Shown here piece by piece: positions 1 through 8,435 of a stretch of 64,000 nt of DNA; within the stretch, counting starts at the first letter, position 1, and each line of letters begins with the position of its first letter. This DNA is from Marivirga aurantiaca. GTDB taxonomy: Bacteria; Bacteroidota; Bacteroidia; Cytophagales; Cyclobacteriaceae. The stretch covers positions 62,001 through 126,000 of the forward strand of contig NZ_JAEQBW010000004.1 in assembly GCF_016679925.1 (NCBI RefSeq). The letters run 5' to 3'. The translations under genes and the position numbers were made by a program. The notes under the pieces were generated by a model, which did no database searches, was not told the origin of the DNA, and saw only the letters and a program-made list of their open reading frames with translations.

Positions 1-179
1 TGAGTGTTGATTTAAAGGGATTCATAATATTTTGGTAGTTGTTTTTGACTCAACCCAAAAACTATGCCTGTATAACTTTCCTAATAAAAATTCTGATTGG
101 GTATTTCCTATTTTGAATTTTAACGTGAATATAGCCTAACAAAACTCTTAGCTGGTTTTCTTGGTTACTTTAATTAATC

Positions 180-725
180 ATGAAAAACCTCTTCTTTATA
201 TCATTATCCTTCCTGATGGCATGCTCTATCAACACTTCCCGGGAAATAGAGAAAGAAAAACTCACTTTCAATTATCGTGATGATGCTTACATATTTTTCA
301 GAAACATGAGGCAGGCCAGGTACAATCTGGAAGTAATGGAAGAGGCCGGTTGGCGTATTTACCGTCATGAAGATTTTGAAAAGGATACTTCTGAATATTT
401 TTTCACTACCGCCCTGGTAGTTAACTGGCAAGCCAGTAAAGCCTATGCTATTATGGAGTTGCCCGGTCAAATATCAAAAGAAGGGCTAAAAGTATTTTGG
501 AAAGGAGAGGAGACAAATGAACAAGGGGAGATAAGCCTTAGCGGGCTAAGCAGGCAGGCCGAATTAGCATTTTTGACGGATATTTATAATCATATTGTAA
601 AAGATCATTTACTTTATTGGAATCAGGAAAGGAAAGAGAGCGTTGCTTTATTTAAAAATAATGATCAAAAGGAAGCTTTCAGGGTAAGTATGTATGATTT
701 TTACAGGCTGACTGGTTTGTTATAA
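180..725 (+). CDS. hypothetical lipoprotein, 181 aa
   Basis: A lipoprotein signal is visible at the N-terminus: MKN, a short hydrophobic stretch, then the lipobox LMAC with Cys15. The mature part is mixed and soluble, rich in aromatic residues, with no motif I recognise. It would sit in the cell envelope facing the periplasm or the surface. The SIMPL-domain gene follows on the same strand 56 bp after the stop (measured to that gene's likely start), so the two may share a transcript. I cannot assign a function. An opposite-strand ORF inside it is a shadow. Confidence 0.75.
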   Translation: MKNLFFISLSFLMACSINTSREIEKEKLTFNYRDDAYIFFRNMRQARYNLEVMEEAGWRIYRHEDFEKDTSEYFFTTALVVNWQASKAYAIMELPGQISKEGLKVFWKGEETNEQGEISLSGLSRQAELAFLTDIYNHIVKDHLLYWNQERKESVALFKNNDQKEAFRVSMYDFYRLTGLL

Positions 726-781
726 GTATTTCGGCATAAGATTTGACTCCCTTCAGATACAAGCAAAAACAAGAATTAATT

Positions 782-1513
782 ATGAAAAACAAGTTATTTA
801 AATTCAGCCTGCTGACCTTCGCATTGATATTTTCCTTTTCTCAGCTAAACGCCCAACAAAAGGAAAATGATAAAAACATCAGAAGTATTTCTGTTACAGG
901 CAAAGCAGAAAAGGAAATTGCCCCGGATATTATCTACTTCACTATTTCATTAAAAGAGTATGCTATAAAATCAGGTAGTAAGTTCACCATTTCCGAACTG
1001 GAAAATCAATTGAGTTCAGCTGTCAAAAAAGCAGGTATTGATAAAGAAAACCTGACAGTGGAGAATGTTTATGGCTACAATTATAACTGGCAGAAAAAAG
1101 AGGAAAATAAAGATTTTATGGCCAGAAAACAGTACAGGCTTAAATTGAGTGATGGGAAATACCTCCATCAGATTTTAAATCAGCTGGATCCAAAAGGTAT
1201 AGAATATGTGCGGGTTACCGAATATACCCATTCACGCATTCAGGAAATCAATCAGGAACTGCAGGTGGAGGCAGTTAAAAATGCCAAAGCCAAAGCAGAA
1301 GCTTTGTTAAAGCCATTGGGAGAAGAGTTAGGTAAAGTAATTGAAATTCAGGAAAATGCTGGCGGTTACCAGCCTGTTTACTATTACAAAAACCAAAACA
1401 ACAACATGAGATCGATGTCAATGGCAGAGGAGAGTGGCATGGATGCCAGTGATGTGGAGTTTAGAAACATCAAATTGGAGGTTGAACTAAACATTGTGTT
1501 TTCTATTAAGTAA
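782..1513 (+). CDS. SIMPL (DUF541) domain periplasmic protein
   Basis: After a signal peptide ending around LNAQQ comes a SIMPL/DUF541 domain. Typical features are the early segment ISVTGKAEKEIAPDIIYFTI, the paired beta-alpha pattern, and a C-terminal segment ending in a beta strand (KLEVELNIVFSI). SIMPL proteins are secreted or periplasmic and their biochemical role is poorly defined. The frame opens at 743, but I chose the ATG at 782 because the signal peptide MKNKLFKFSLLTF begins there and AAGAATTAATT lies just upstream. This gives about 243 aa. No gene partner clarifies its role. Confidence 0.88.
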   Translation: MKNKLFKFSLLTFALIFSFSQLNAQQKENDKNIRSISVTGKAEKEIAPDIIYFTISLKEYAIKSGSKFTISELENQLSSAVKKAGIDKENLTVENVYGYNYNWQKKEENKDFMARKQYRLKLSDGKYLHQILNQLDPKGIEYVRVTEYTHSRIQEINQELQVEAVKNAKAKAEALLKPLGEELGKVIEIQENAGGYQPVYYYKNQNNNMRSMSMAEESGMDASDVEFRNIKLEVELNIVFSIK

Positions 1514-1561
1514 AGTTCAAAATTGGCTTTATATTGCAGTTTCATTTTAAAACCTTAGAAT

Positions 1562-2026
1562 ATGGAACCTATCAAAATTAGCAGTTTTGAAGAATTTAAA
1601 GCCTATGATGGTCAGGAGTTAGGAGTTTCCGATTGGCATACTATTGACCAGGAGCAGGTTAATTTATTTGCTGATGCCACCCTGGATCACCAATGGATAC
1701 ATATAGACCCTAAAAAGGCTGCTGAAAGTCCATTTGGCCACACTATTGCCCATGGATATTTAACTTTGTCCCTGGCACCTTACTTGTGGAAACAAATTGC
1801 TGAAGTAAGCAATTTGAAAATGATGATCAATTATGGCATAGAAAAATTAAAATTCAACAATGCGGTAAAAGTAGGTTCTTCAGTACGCTTATCGGCTAAG
1901 CTTAATTCAATTATTGATTTGAGGGGAGTGTGCAAAGCACAAATAGATATTGTGATGGATGTAAAAGGGGAAAAAAAACCTGCCTATTCGGCTTCCCTGA
2001 TATTTTTATATCATTTTGAAGATTGA
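1562..2026 (+). CDS. MaoC-like (R)-specific enoyl-CoA hydratase/dehydratase
   Basis: A 154-aa single hot-dog-fold protein of the MaoC/NodN type. The hydratase motif is present: near residue 37 FADATLDHQWIHIDP gives the catalytic Asp/His pair, followed by SPFGHTIAHGYLTLSL, the conserved PFGxxIAHG segment. Members hydrate trans-2-enoyl-CoA to (R)-3-hydroxyacyl-CoA or carry out related dehydrations in the cytoplasm. Its length is normal for the single-domain family. A bidirectional hairpin begins 18 bp after the stop, so the gene probably ends its own transcript. The exact substrate cannot be read from the sequence. Confidence 0.9.
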   Translation: MEPIKISSFEEFKAYDGQELGVSDWHTIDQEQVNLFADATLDHQWIHIDPKKAAESPFGHTIAHGYLTLSLAPYLWKQIAEVSNLKMMINYGIEKLKFNNAVKVGSSVRLSAKLNSIIDLRGVCKAQIDIVMDVKGEKKPAYSASLIFLYHFED

Positions 2027-2043
2027 TTCAAAAAAGTAAAATC

Positions 2044-2074
2044 AGAAGCTACGGTAGTTTATACTGTGGCTTCT
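2044..2074. terminator. bidirectional hairpin terminator
   Basis: Imperfect inverted repeat with outer arms AGAAGC and GCTTCT, about 13 pairs including two G-U pairs. ATTGTTTT follows on the plus strand, and the minus-strand reading runs into a T-rich stretch (GATTTTACTTTTTT). It lies between the MaoC gene and the convergent small lipoprotein gene and overlaps the last codons of the latter. Confidence 0.6.
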
Positions 2075-2193
2075 ATTGTTTTCTCCTGAGCAGTATCAAC
2101 ATCGGCATAAGTAGGACATGTCCTTTGTGCACAAGCTGAAGCAAATAAGATTAATCCTGCCAGTGCTGCGAATAATTTAGTTGTCTTTTTCAT
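2059..2193 (-). CDS. small lipoprotein, 44 aa
   Basis: An ORF starting at ATG 2193 and ending in TAA at 2059-2061 encodes 44 aa. It has a clear lipoprotein signal (MKKTTKLFAALAGLILFASA, then Cys21) and a short mature peptide beginning CAQRTCPTYADVDTA with a second Cys at position 26. Its downstream end is folded into a convergent terminator. The near-perfect signal peptide, MKK start and lipobox make it unlikely to be random. I recall similar very short CPTY-type lipoproteins in Cytophagales genomes, but I cannot name a family or function. It would be anchored in a membrane as a tiny peptide. Confidence 0.7.
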   Translation of the reverse strand: MKKTTKLFAALAGLILFASACAQRTCPTYADVDTAQEKTIEATV

Positions 2194-2581
2194 AATCGTT
2201 TTTTCAATTAATTTTGATAGGGTAAAGTTAAGTACCTACAGCCAGCTAAAAAAAGGCTTTACACTTAAATATTACGTTTTGCTTGCAAATAGTTTACCAA
2301 AACAATATAAATCGATTAATAACTAAATATACTATCTGAATCTATAATATTTGAGGATTAAATAATTTGAGGAGGACTCATACGTTGTAAGCTTTCCAAG
2401 ATTAAATATCCATACAAGCAGAAAATGAAGAGAATGGCTAAAAAAGTACATTGAAAAGTATCAGCTTTGGACTTTCTTAATACCCTATAATCTTGACATG
2501 CTCTGATTTTTGCTCAACAATTAATGAAATAAAGAGAAATCTATTCTTATTTTTGATAAAGAAAACGGCATTATTCCATTC
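2194..2581. other. intergenic region, no gene found
   Basis: About 390 very AT-rich bases between the small lipoprotein gene (minus) and the M28 peptidase gene (plus). It must hold both divergent promoters. I could not pick a convincing -7/-33 pair, and I see no RNA gene, repeat or protein-coding ORF. Confidence 0.5.
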
Positions 2582-3571
2582 ATGAAAAATTTATTTATAA
2601 TATCTATATTACTTCTTCTATTTTCTGCCTGTACCGGGGATTCAAAAAAGGAGACCACAGAAAAAGAAGAAACGAAAAGGGACATTCCGGTTCCATCTTT
2701 CAATCAGGACAAGGCATATCAATTTGTGGTTGATCAGGTAGAATTTGGCCCTCGGGTTCCTAATACTGAACCTCACAGGCAAACAGAAGAATATTTAGTA
2801 AACCAACTGAATGAATTTGGAGCCAAAGTGACCCGGCAAAAATTTGAGGCAGAAACTTATGATGGGGAAATATGGAACCTGACAAATATCATAGGATCTA
2901 TACTACCCGAAAAGAAAAGAAGAATTTTATTGGCCGCTCATTGGGATACCAGGAAAATTGCGGATAAAGACACAGAACGTACCAATGAACCAATTGACGG
3001 AGCCAATGATGGGGCCAGCGGTGTGGCGGTGGTCCTGGAAATTTTAAGAACCATCCAACAAGCGGAAGTAAAGCCGGAAATAGGTATTGATATTATTTTC
3101 TTCGATGGAGAAGATAACGGAATGCCTCACAATACAGGTGGCGATCCGGATTGGTGGTGTCTGGGTTCTCAATATTGGTCTAAAAACAAACATGTTTCCA
3201 ACTACTCTGCCTATTATGGAATTTTATTTGACATGGTGGGTGGTGTGAATGCACAATTTTATAAAGAAGGGTTTTCTATGAAATATGCCCCCGGCATTGT
3301 TAATAAGGTGTGGAATGCTGCGGAAAGAACTGGGTATGGGAATTATTTTTTCTCCGGGGAAGTAGACCCTATTACTGATGATCATTATTATGTAAATGAG
3401 TATGGGAAAATACCCATGATAGATATTATTGCTCATGACCCCCTTTCCAATCATTTCTTTCCAGATTTTCACCACACCCATGATGATAATATGGACATCA
3501 TTTCGCAGGAAACATTGAAAGCTGTTGGGCAGACTGCGCTACAGGTGATTTATGAGGAAAAAGGGAGATGA
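2582..3571 (+). CDS. M28-family metallohydrolase / glutaminyl-cyclase-like lipoprotein
   Basis: A 329-aa lipoprotein (lipobox FSAC, Cys17) with a full M28/Zn-exopeptidase domain. FGPRVPNTEPH opens the domain. Metal-ligand segments are AAHWDTR (H120, D122), GANDGASG (D143), FFDGEDNG (E177), FDMVGG (D217) and a C-terminal HHTHDD. The combination GPRVPNT...HWDTR...DGANDGASG is typical of bacterial glutaminyl-peptide cyclotransferase-like proteins, which form N-terminal pyroglutamate. An aminopeptidase activity cannot be excluded from sequence. It is probably active in the periplasm or at the surface. It stands alone, with a convergent terminator shared with the next gene. Confidence 0.9.
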   Translation: MKNLFIISILLLLFSACTGDSKKETTEKEETKRDIPVPSFNQDKAYQFVVDQVEFGPRVPNTEPHRQTEEYLVNQLNEFGAKVTRQKFEAETYDGEIWNLTNIIGSILPEKKRRILLAAHWDTRKIADKDTERTNEPIDGANDGASGVAVVLEILRTIQQAEVKPEIGIDIIFFDGEDNGMPHNTGGDPDWWCLGSQYWSKNKHVSNYSAYYGILFDMVGGVNAQFYKEGFSMKYAPGIVNKVWNAAERTGYGNYFFSGEVDPITDDHYYVNEYGKIPMIDIIAHDPLSNHFFPDFHHTHDDNMDIISQETLKAVGQTALQVIYEEKGR

Positions 3572-3616
3572 GATTTCCAAACGAATACTTTATCTGTAGA
3601 GTTTAACTTAGCACCT

Positions 3617-3648
3617 CAGTTGCCAAAGTTTGTGTCCTCACAAACTTT
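3617..3648. repeat. REP-like palindromic element, copy 1
   Basis: A perfect 10-bp inverted repeat AAAGTTTGTG / CACAAACTTT with loop TCCT (3625-3648), preceded by CAGTTGCC. The same unit, inverted, recurs at 51856-51893 and in diverged form at 51651-51690, so it is a dispersed repeat and not only a local terminator. Confidence 0.65.
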
Positions 3649-3686
3649 TTTGAAACATAGGTCCAGCGAAAAAATGACACACAAAA

Positions 3687-3723
3687 ACCGAAGGAGTGAT
3701 TGGTAAAAAATCACTCCTTCGGT
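3687..3723. terminator. strong bidirectional terminator
   Basis: A perfect 15-bp inverted repeat ACCGAAGGAGTGATT / AATCACTCCTTCGGT with a 7-nt loop, followed by TCTTCTTT on the plus strand and flanked by A-rich sequence for the minus strand. It separates the convergent M28 and YcxB-like genes. Confidence 0.8.
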
Positions 3724-3751
3724 TCTTCTTTGCGGGGTCTTTGCAATACTA

Positions 3752-4228
3752 CTATGCCTTCAACAAATTCTTCCTTTTCAAAATGGTTTCTACAAACTTT
3801 CGCTCATTCTCGGTATTAAATATTTTGTAGGGCAAATAAATAAATTGTGCTTTAGACAATACAAAAATAAAGGCTTTTTTACCCATCTTGGCCGATTTAA
3901 TCTGATCCCATTTAACAGGCATTCCCTGTTTGGTATTCAGTTTTATCAATATCTGCTGTGAGGTAATTTCATAAGATAGCTTTTCAAACAAGATTTTATA
4001 TTGCTCAAGTTGTGTCACCCCGGCAAACTGGATCAGCCAGAATAAAAAGTAAAGTAATAAGGCAATTCCGGTACCAATGAACCACCAGATACTTGGAGCA
4101 AAAAAGTAACCGCTACACAAAGCCACTACAATTAAACCTACCCACCACTGCTCTTTGATAATGTTTTTTAATCCTGTTTTGATGTAAGTGCTGTTATCCA
4201 GCTTATATTTTTTAGTTTTTACAAGCAT
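3752..4228 (-). CDS. YcxB-like membrane protein
   Basis: A 158-aa protein with two closely spaced hydrophobic segments at about residues 30-70 (WWVGLIVVALCSGYFF and WWFIGTGIALLLYFLFWLI), followed by a cytoplasmic-looking C-terminal region (ILIKLNTKQGMPVKWDQIKS...FIYLPYKIF) that resembles the YcxB-like C-terminal domain. The family has no established function. A -7 box TATATTTG lies at 4291-4298, about 60 bp upstream. The call rests on overall architecture, so the family name is tentative. Confidence 0.7.
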   Translation of the reverse strand: MLVKTKKYKLDNSTYIKTGLKNIIKEQWWVGLIVVALCSGYFFAPSIWWFIGTGIALLLYFLFWLIQFAGVTQLEQYKILFEKLSYEITSQQILIKLNTKQGMPVKWDQIKSAKMGKKAFIFVLSKAQFIYLPYKIFNTENERKFVETILKRKNLLKA

Positions 4229-4289
4229 TTCTGATTATTGATTTATGTTAAATAGAAAGATCGATTTTTTCGAACTTTCGAAACGGACT

Positions 4290-4298
4290 GCAAATATA
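4290..4298 (-). promoter_or_regulatory. candidate -7 promoter box of the YcxB-like gene
   Basis: Read on the minus strand the site is TATATTTGC, matching the Bacteroidota -7 consensus TAnnTTTG followed by C. It lies about 60 bp upstream of the start codon. No clear -33 TTG was picked out. Confidence 0.45.
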
Positions 4299-4313
4299 TT
4301 CGATTTTATGGTA

Positions 4314-5174
4314 TCAGGAAACTGCTTTCAAACTGATATCTAAACTTTTATAGGAATGAGTAAGAGCACCTACCGAAATGTAATCTACTCCGGTTTCAGC
4401 AATAGCCACAATGGTTTCTTCTGTAATGCCTCCTGAGGCTTCAGTTTCGCATTTTCCATTGATCATTTCCACTGCCTTGGCCATCATTTCAGTACTCATA
4501 TTGTCCAACATGATCACATCCACTCCTCCCAGACTTAAAACTTCCTCAACCTCTTTTAAATTCCTTGTTTCCACTTCAATTCGTAAATCCAGGGATTTTT
4601 CTTTTAAATAAGACTGTGTGGCTTTCACTGCTTGTGTAATGCCACCCGCAAAGTCATTATGATTGTCTTTCAACATAATCATATCGAATAACCCGTAACG
4701 ATGGTTTTTTCCACCGCCAATGGCTACCGCCCATTTTTCTGCTATCCTGAAATTGGGTGTGGTTTTGCGGGTATCAAGCAATTTTGTATGAGTATGTGCA
4801 ATTAAGCTGCTTAAATGGTGTGTATAAGTGGCAATACCGCTCATTCTTTGCAGGCAATTCAGCACCAGCCTTTCCGAACTCAAAATAGAAATGGCAGAAC
4901 CACTTACTTTTAACCCAATATCTCCATACTTCACCTGCTCCCCGTCTTTTTTAAAGATTTCAAGAGTGAGGTTGCTATCCACTTTTTTGAAGATATGTTG
5001 GGCCATTTCAACGCCAGCTAAAATGCCCTCCCCTTTAATGATCAATTGAGCTGTGCTTTTTTTTCCTTCAGGAATAGAGGCAAGGGAAGAATGATCCCCA
5101 TCCTGTATATCCTCTTTTAAAGCCAGGGAGATAAAATGTTGAATTGCCGATTCTGTTAAATACTGGTATGCCAC
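4314..5174 (-). CDS. nadC: nicotinate-nucleotide pyrophosphorylase (carboxylating)
   Basis: The 286-aa quinolinate phosphoribosyltransferase converts quinolinate and PRPP to nicotinate mononucleotide, CO2 and PPi in de novo NAD synthesis. Diagnostic segments are LKEDIQDGDHSS near the N-terminus, LDTRKTTPNFR, the KNHRYGLFDMIMLKDNH substrate-binding stretch, DVIMLDNMS and EASGGI near the C-terminus. Length and order fit the family. nadA and nadB are not in the window. A -7 box at 5199-5206 would give a short leader. It is probably monocistronic, since the upstream membrane protein gene ends 171 bp away. Confidence 0.97.
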   Translation of the reverse strand: MAYQYLTESAIQHFISLALKEDIQDGDHSSLASIPEGKKSTAQLIIKGEGILAGVEMAQHIFKKVDSNLTLEIFKKDGEQVKYGDIGLKVSGSAISILSSERLVLNCLQRMSGIATYTHHLSSLIAHTHTKLLDTRKTTPNFRIAEKWAVAIGGGKNHRYGLFDMIMLKDNHNDFAGGITQAVKATQSYLKEKSLDLRIEVETRNLKEVEEVLSLGGVDVIMLDNMSTEMMAKAVEMINGKCETEASGGITEETIVAIAETGVDYISVGALTHSYKSLDISLKAVS

Positions 5175-5198
5175 TAGTTCGTTTTTTTATTGAAAGGC

Positions 5199-5206
5199 CA
5201 AATTTA
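5199..5206 (-). promoter_or_regulatory. candidate -7 promoter box of nadC
   Basis: The minus-strand reading is TAAATTTG, an exact TAnnTTTG match. It sits 25 bp upstream of the nadC ATG, implying a leader of roughly 18-20 nt. Confidence 0.4.
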
Positions 5207-5345
5207 CAACCTGCGATTGATTATTCGTTATTTTTTAGCATACAATTGATCCTTTTATCTGGGTTCGATAATTAATTACACAAAGGCTAGATTTTCAAGA
5301 AGACACCAATGGATCTCGAGTAATTGCCTAATAGGCTCTATTTAA

Positions 5346-6668
5346 TTATTCTTCCATAGCATTTCTTTTGGCAGATGCATGGAAATCAATTAAAAACAAA
5401 GCCATTACAAAAAAAGGCACCATTACAATCCGATACCTGGAAAGAGTACCAAAATTATAGGTAGAGATGCCTACTCCAAAAGCAAAAATCAATGTGAATA
5501 GTAGGCAAAACATAATGATAGGAGTGCGCAGACTGCTTATAATATGTACCAATTTATTTCTCCATAAAATTCGGATAAAAATACCCAAAAGAAAAAGCGC
5601 TTCAATGGCTGATAGAAGCATGAGCGGATTATTTACTTCCCATAGATAAGGACGAAATAAAGCTACATTTACTGCTTGTGGAGCCAGCTTAATCATACTA
5701 CCAAAACTTCCGTCCAGCTCACCAAGTGAATAACCAGAACCGGCATCTCTCCCTGTCCAGTAACGGATGTCATAAGCGGTTACCTGGGCTGTTTCTGCTA
5801 GTTTATCCAATGCATATCGACTGTTATCTTCCCCGGCCTTAAGTGCCACAAAATAAGCCAGAAAGAATCCAATTGCCAGTAAAAAAGGGGCGATTAGGAT
5901 TTTGGCTACCAAAGAGGGTATGCGCCCGATTCTGTAAATGAAAAACCAAAAAACCAAAGTAGGTGCAAGGCTCATCAATATATATAGTTTAACAGAATAA
6001 ATGATATAAATGCTAAGGAGGATAAGCATGCTGTTAAGGACAATGTTTTTTCTTTCAAAAAACACTTGTATAAAACCATATACCAAAAAACCCACTGCCC
6101 CGAGGGTAACAGTATCTTTTAAAATTCCTGAGCCCCAAAAAAAAACAGTGGGGATAAAAAAAATAGCTACAACAAAAGGCCATTTCAATTCGGGATAGAT
6201 CTTGTAAAATGACTGGAACATTAACCATAGGCCCCAGAAAGAAAAGAAAGCAAAAAGCAAAGCGACAGCGCTATAGGTATTGAAGGTGATCAAACCAAAG
6301 ATAGCGGCAATGCGAACTATAAAGAAAGAGCTTTGATCGCGGTACATCCAGATTTTGGAGGCGTACTTATAGGTTTCGGGATCAAATTCTCCATTGGAGC
6401 CAAGTAATTTCATACCCACAGAAAAATCATCCTGAAAGGCATGATATATATGGGTGGCACCGTGAGTAAAATAAGCAAAGGTGTCTCCTCCTCCATAATA
6501 AAACTGATAAACCAAGCCTACTCCTATGGCACCGATCATTTTCAGCAATAAGGCCGGATAAAAATATTTTTTCGTTTCTTCGGTAGCTGTGCTTTCACGC
6601 ATCGCATACGCCAATAACATGATTACCAAAAAGGCGATGGGGGTTATTATGAGATCTTTAGAGGTCAT
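5346..6668 (-). CDS. polytopic membrane protein of unknown function
   Basis: A 440-aa integral membrane protein with about ten hydrophobic helices. A conserved-looking loop YYGGGDTFAYFTHGATHIYHAF falls near residue 57 after the second helix, and a second soluble stretch (YWTGRDAGSGYSLGEL) near residue 305. The overall layout resembles GT-C-type glycosyltransferases or polysaccharide polymerases, where acidic residues in the first large loop are functional, but I cannot show homology. The start lies 12 bp downstream of the TPR gene, so the two are probably co-transcribed and may act together in the envelope. Confidence 0.8.
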   Translation of the reverse strand: MTSKDLIITPIAFLVIMLLAYAMRESTATEETKKYFYPALLLKMIGAIGVGLVYQFYYGGGDTFAYFTHGATHIYHAFQDDFSVGMKLLGSNGEFDPETYKYASKIWMYRDQSSFFIVRIAAIFGLITFNTYSAVALLFAFFSFWGLWLMFQSFYKIYPELKWPFVVAIFFIPTVFFWGSGILKDTVTLGAVGFLVYGFIQVFFERKNIVLNSMLILLSIYIIYSVKLYILMSLAPTLVFWFFIYRIGRIPSLVAKILIAPFLLAIGFFLAYFVALKAGEDNSRYALDKLAETAQVTAYDIRYWTGRDAGSGYSLGELDGSFGSMIKLAPQAVNVALFRPYLWEVNNPLMLLSAIEALFLLGIFIRILWRNKLVHIISSLRTPIIMFCLLFTLIFAFGVGISTYNFGTLSRYRIVMVPFFVMALFLIDFHASAKRNAMEE

Positions 6669-6680
6669 CCGAACCTAAAA

Positions 6681-7850
6681 TTACAACTCTTTCAGCTTAT
6701 CTTTTGCATTATTGTGAACAGTTTCACCACGCTTGGCTTTCTTTTTAGCTTTTTTGAAATATTCTTTGGCTAATTGTGTGTCTCCATCCCTTTCCGCTAA
6801 TACGCCCAAATGGTATAAACTATACAAATAATAACCAGCTTCTTCTTCTCCTATGCTTTCTGAGAATTCTATTGCTCGTTGATAATAATGTTTGGCTTCA
6901 TCATATTCTTTCTTTCTTTCATAAATCTGGCCCAGAAAGAAGCCTGCATACCTGCCTGAGGTAGCACCATATCCCGCCATGGCACTGTCAATATTGGCTA
7001 TGATCTCCAGGCATTCTTCCTTTGCGTTTTCCAAACGTCCGGTAGAGTAAAGAAGCCGGGCGTAAAATCGATGGAAATAAGCATTTTTAGGGAAAGTCTG
7101 ATGTAGGTATTCAGATAGTTGATGCCCTTTCTGTATTTCACCTTCTTCAACAGCAAGAATCCGCATCAGAAAATATTGTGCTTCTGTGCGGGTATAAAAA
7201 GCCATGCGTGAAACGGTAGTGAGTTGCTGGACGCCAAGCTCTTTGTCGCCCGGATCGAATAAACGGAGAACAGGTTTAAGTATACCATAGTTTTCCGGAA
7301 TCCATTCCCTGTAATAATTATATAGGCCATCTCCAAAAAGAAATTCAGGGCTTAAATCTTTTTGACCTTTGCTTAATTCCAGATACTTTAAGGAATTTTT
7401 GGCAGCAAAAGCTCCCTTAGTCCAACTTCCCCTTTCTGCATACAGCCGGCCTTTGAAGCCATGTATAGCAGAAAGAAAAAAGGCTGCTTCTGTATTTTCA
7501 GGATCTTTTTCAAATAATTTTTCGGCATAAAAAAGAGAGGTATCCATATAAGCCAACATGATATCATCCCTGGAGGTATTGTGTGGCTCAGGCATTATTT
7601 TCCACCATTCGTTCAACCCGAAAAGGAAGTAGGGCAGAGGGTGATGCGGGAATCTGTAGCGCAACCATCGAAAATTTTTTTCTGCTTTCTCATGCTCTGC
7701 ATTATAAAGAGCATTCACTGAAGCTGTCACCTCCATTTGGATATACATATTGTTAATAAGGATACTGCTATCCTGCTCCATTACATATTGTGCTTTCGCC
7801 AGGAGAGGTAAAGAAATGATCAATAAAAAAGTGAAGAATAATTTTCTCAT
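6681..7850 (-). CDS. exported TPR-repeat protein
   Basis: A signal peptide (MRKLFFTFLLIISLPLLAKAQ) is followed by helical repeats of TPR type. The clearest are at the C-terminal end: AGFFLGQIYERKKEYDEAKHYY near residue 310 and YYLYSLYHLGVLAERDGDTQLA near residue 345. The open frame reaches 7892, but the ATG at 7850 begins the signal peptide, so I place the start there (389 aa). TPR proteins are scaffolds, and the partner here may be the adjoining membrane protein encoded 12 bp downstream. The function is unknown. Confidence 0.8.
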   Translation of the reverse strand: MRKLFFTFLLIISLPLLAKAQYVMEQDSSILINNMYIQMEVTASVNALYNAEHEKAEKNFRWLRYRFPHHPLPYFLFGLNEWWKIMPEPHNTSRDDIMLAYMDTSLFYAEKLFEKDPENTEAAFFLSAIHGFKGRLYAERGSWTKGAFAAKNSLKYLELSKGQKDLSPEFLFGDGLYNYYREWIPENYGILKPVLRLFDPGDKELGVQQLTTVSRMAFYTRTEAQYFLMRILAVEEGEIQKGHQLSEYLHQTFPKNAYFHRFYARLLYSTGRLENAKEECLEIIANIDSAMAGYGATSGRYAGFFLGQIYERKKEYDEAKHYYQRAIEFSESIGEEEAGYYLYSLYHLGVLAERDGDTQLAKEYFKKAKKKAKRGETVHNNAKDKLKEL

Positions 7851-8064
7851 GAAGTTATTGTAAATGCTATTTTGGCTGAATGCCGATTGCAAATCTGCAA
7901 AAAAATTCTTTAATGGGGTTGGGTTTTTTAATTGTACTTAAGAAACGCGTATTTGATATAAATTATATAATAACAACATAGAACTTGTCTCTTTTCTTTT
8001 AAATATATGTGGCAAACTCTATACCAGAAATTTTTAACGAAAGCCGATAGTTTGCATGAACGAA

Positions 8065-8090
8065 AAAAGCCCGCATTAGTACGGGCTTTT
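8065..8090. terminator. terminator downstream of hpf
   Basis: A perfect inverted repeat AAAAGCCCG / CGGGCTTTT with an 8-nt loop. It lies 23 bp beyond the hpf stop codon, with A- and T-runs on both sides, so it can work on either strand. It ends the rpsU-xerC-hpf run. Confidence 0.8.
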
Positions 8091-8112
8091 AAATTATTGA
8101 CAGAGGATTTGG

Positions 8113-8412
8113 CTATTGTGCCAGTTGTTTCTCCTTATGTTTTTTAATTTGTCGTCTCAGTGCTTCCACTGCATAGTCCACGCTGGCTTCAAAAGAATCT
8201 TTCTTTTCCTTTGCGAAAAATTGTCCACCTGGAATATTCAATTTCACTTCTACAAGTTTGTTTTCATTCTGAGAGTCCTTGTCTATTCTTAAGAAGACCT
8301 CCCCATCGATAAAACGATCATAGAACGTTTCCAGTTTATCAACCTTTTTTTGAATAAAGCCTAATAATTTGGCGTCTGCGTCAAAGTGGATCGAATGCAT
8401 TTGTAGCTTCAT
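8113..8412 (-). CDS. hpf: ribosome hibernation-promoting factor (HPF/RaiA/YfiA family)
   Basis: The 99-aa protein has the S30AE/YfiA fold layout: the early segment MHSIHFDADAKLLGFIQKKVDKL, a strand-rich middle (VFLRIDKDSQNENKLVEVKLNIPGGQFFA) and the closing helix FEASVDYAVEALRRQIKKHKEKQ with basic residues that contact rRNA. It is the short form without the dimerisation tail of long HPF. Such proteins bind the 30S decoding centre and inactivate ribosomes in stationary phase. It starts 23 bp after xerC, so it is in one operon with xerC and perhaps rpsU, a common Bacteroidota arrangement. Confidence 0.93.
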   Translation of the reverse strand: MKLQMHSIHFDADAKLLGFIQKKVDKLETFYDRFIDGEVFLRIDKDSQNENKLVEVKLNIPGGQFFAKEKKDSFEASVDYAVEALRRQIKKHKEKQLAQ

Positions 8413-8435
8413 GGTTTTGTGGTTTAAAGTTAAAC

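Noticed and set aside
2521-2703. 60-aa minus-strand ORF at the start of the M28 gene
   Set aside because: It overlaps the lipoprotein signal region on the other strand and looks random.
7851-8112. Possible tRNA genes between hpf and the TPR gene
   Set aside because: tRNA clusters are often near hpf in Bacteroidota, but this stretch has no cloverleaf arms or TTCRA loop.
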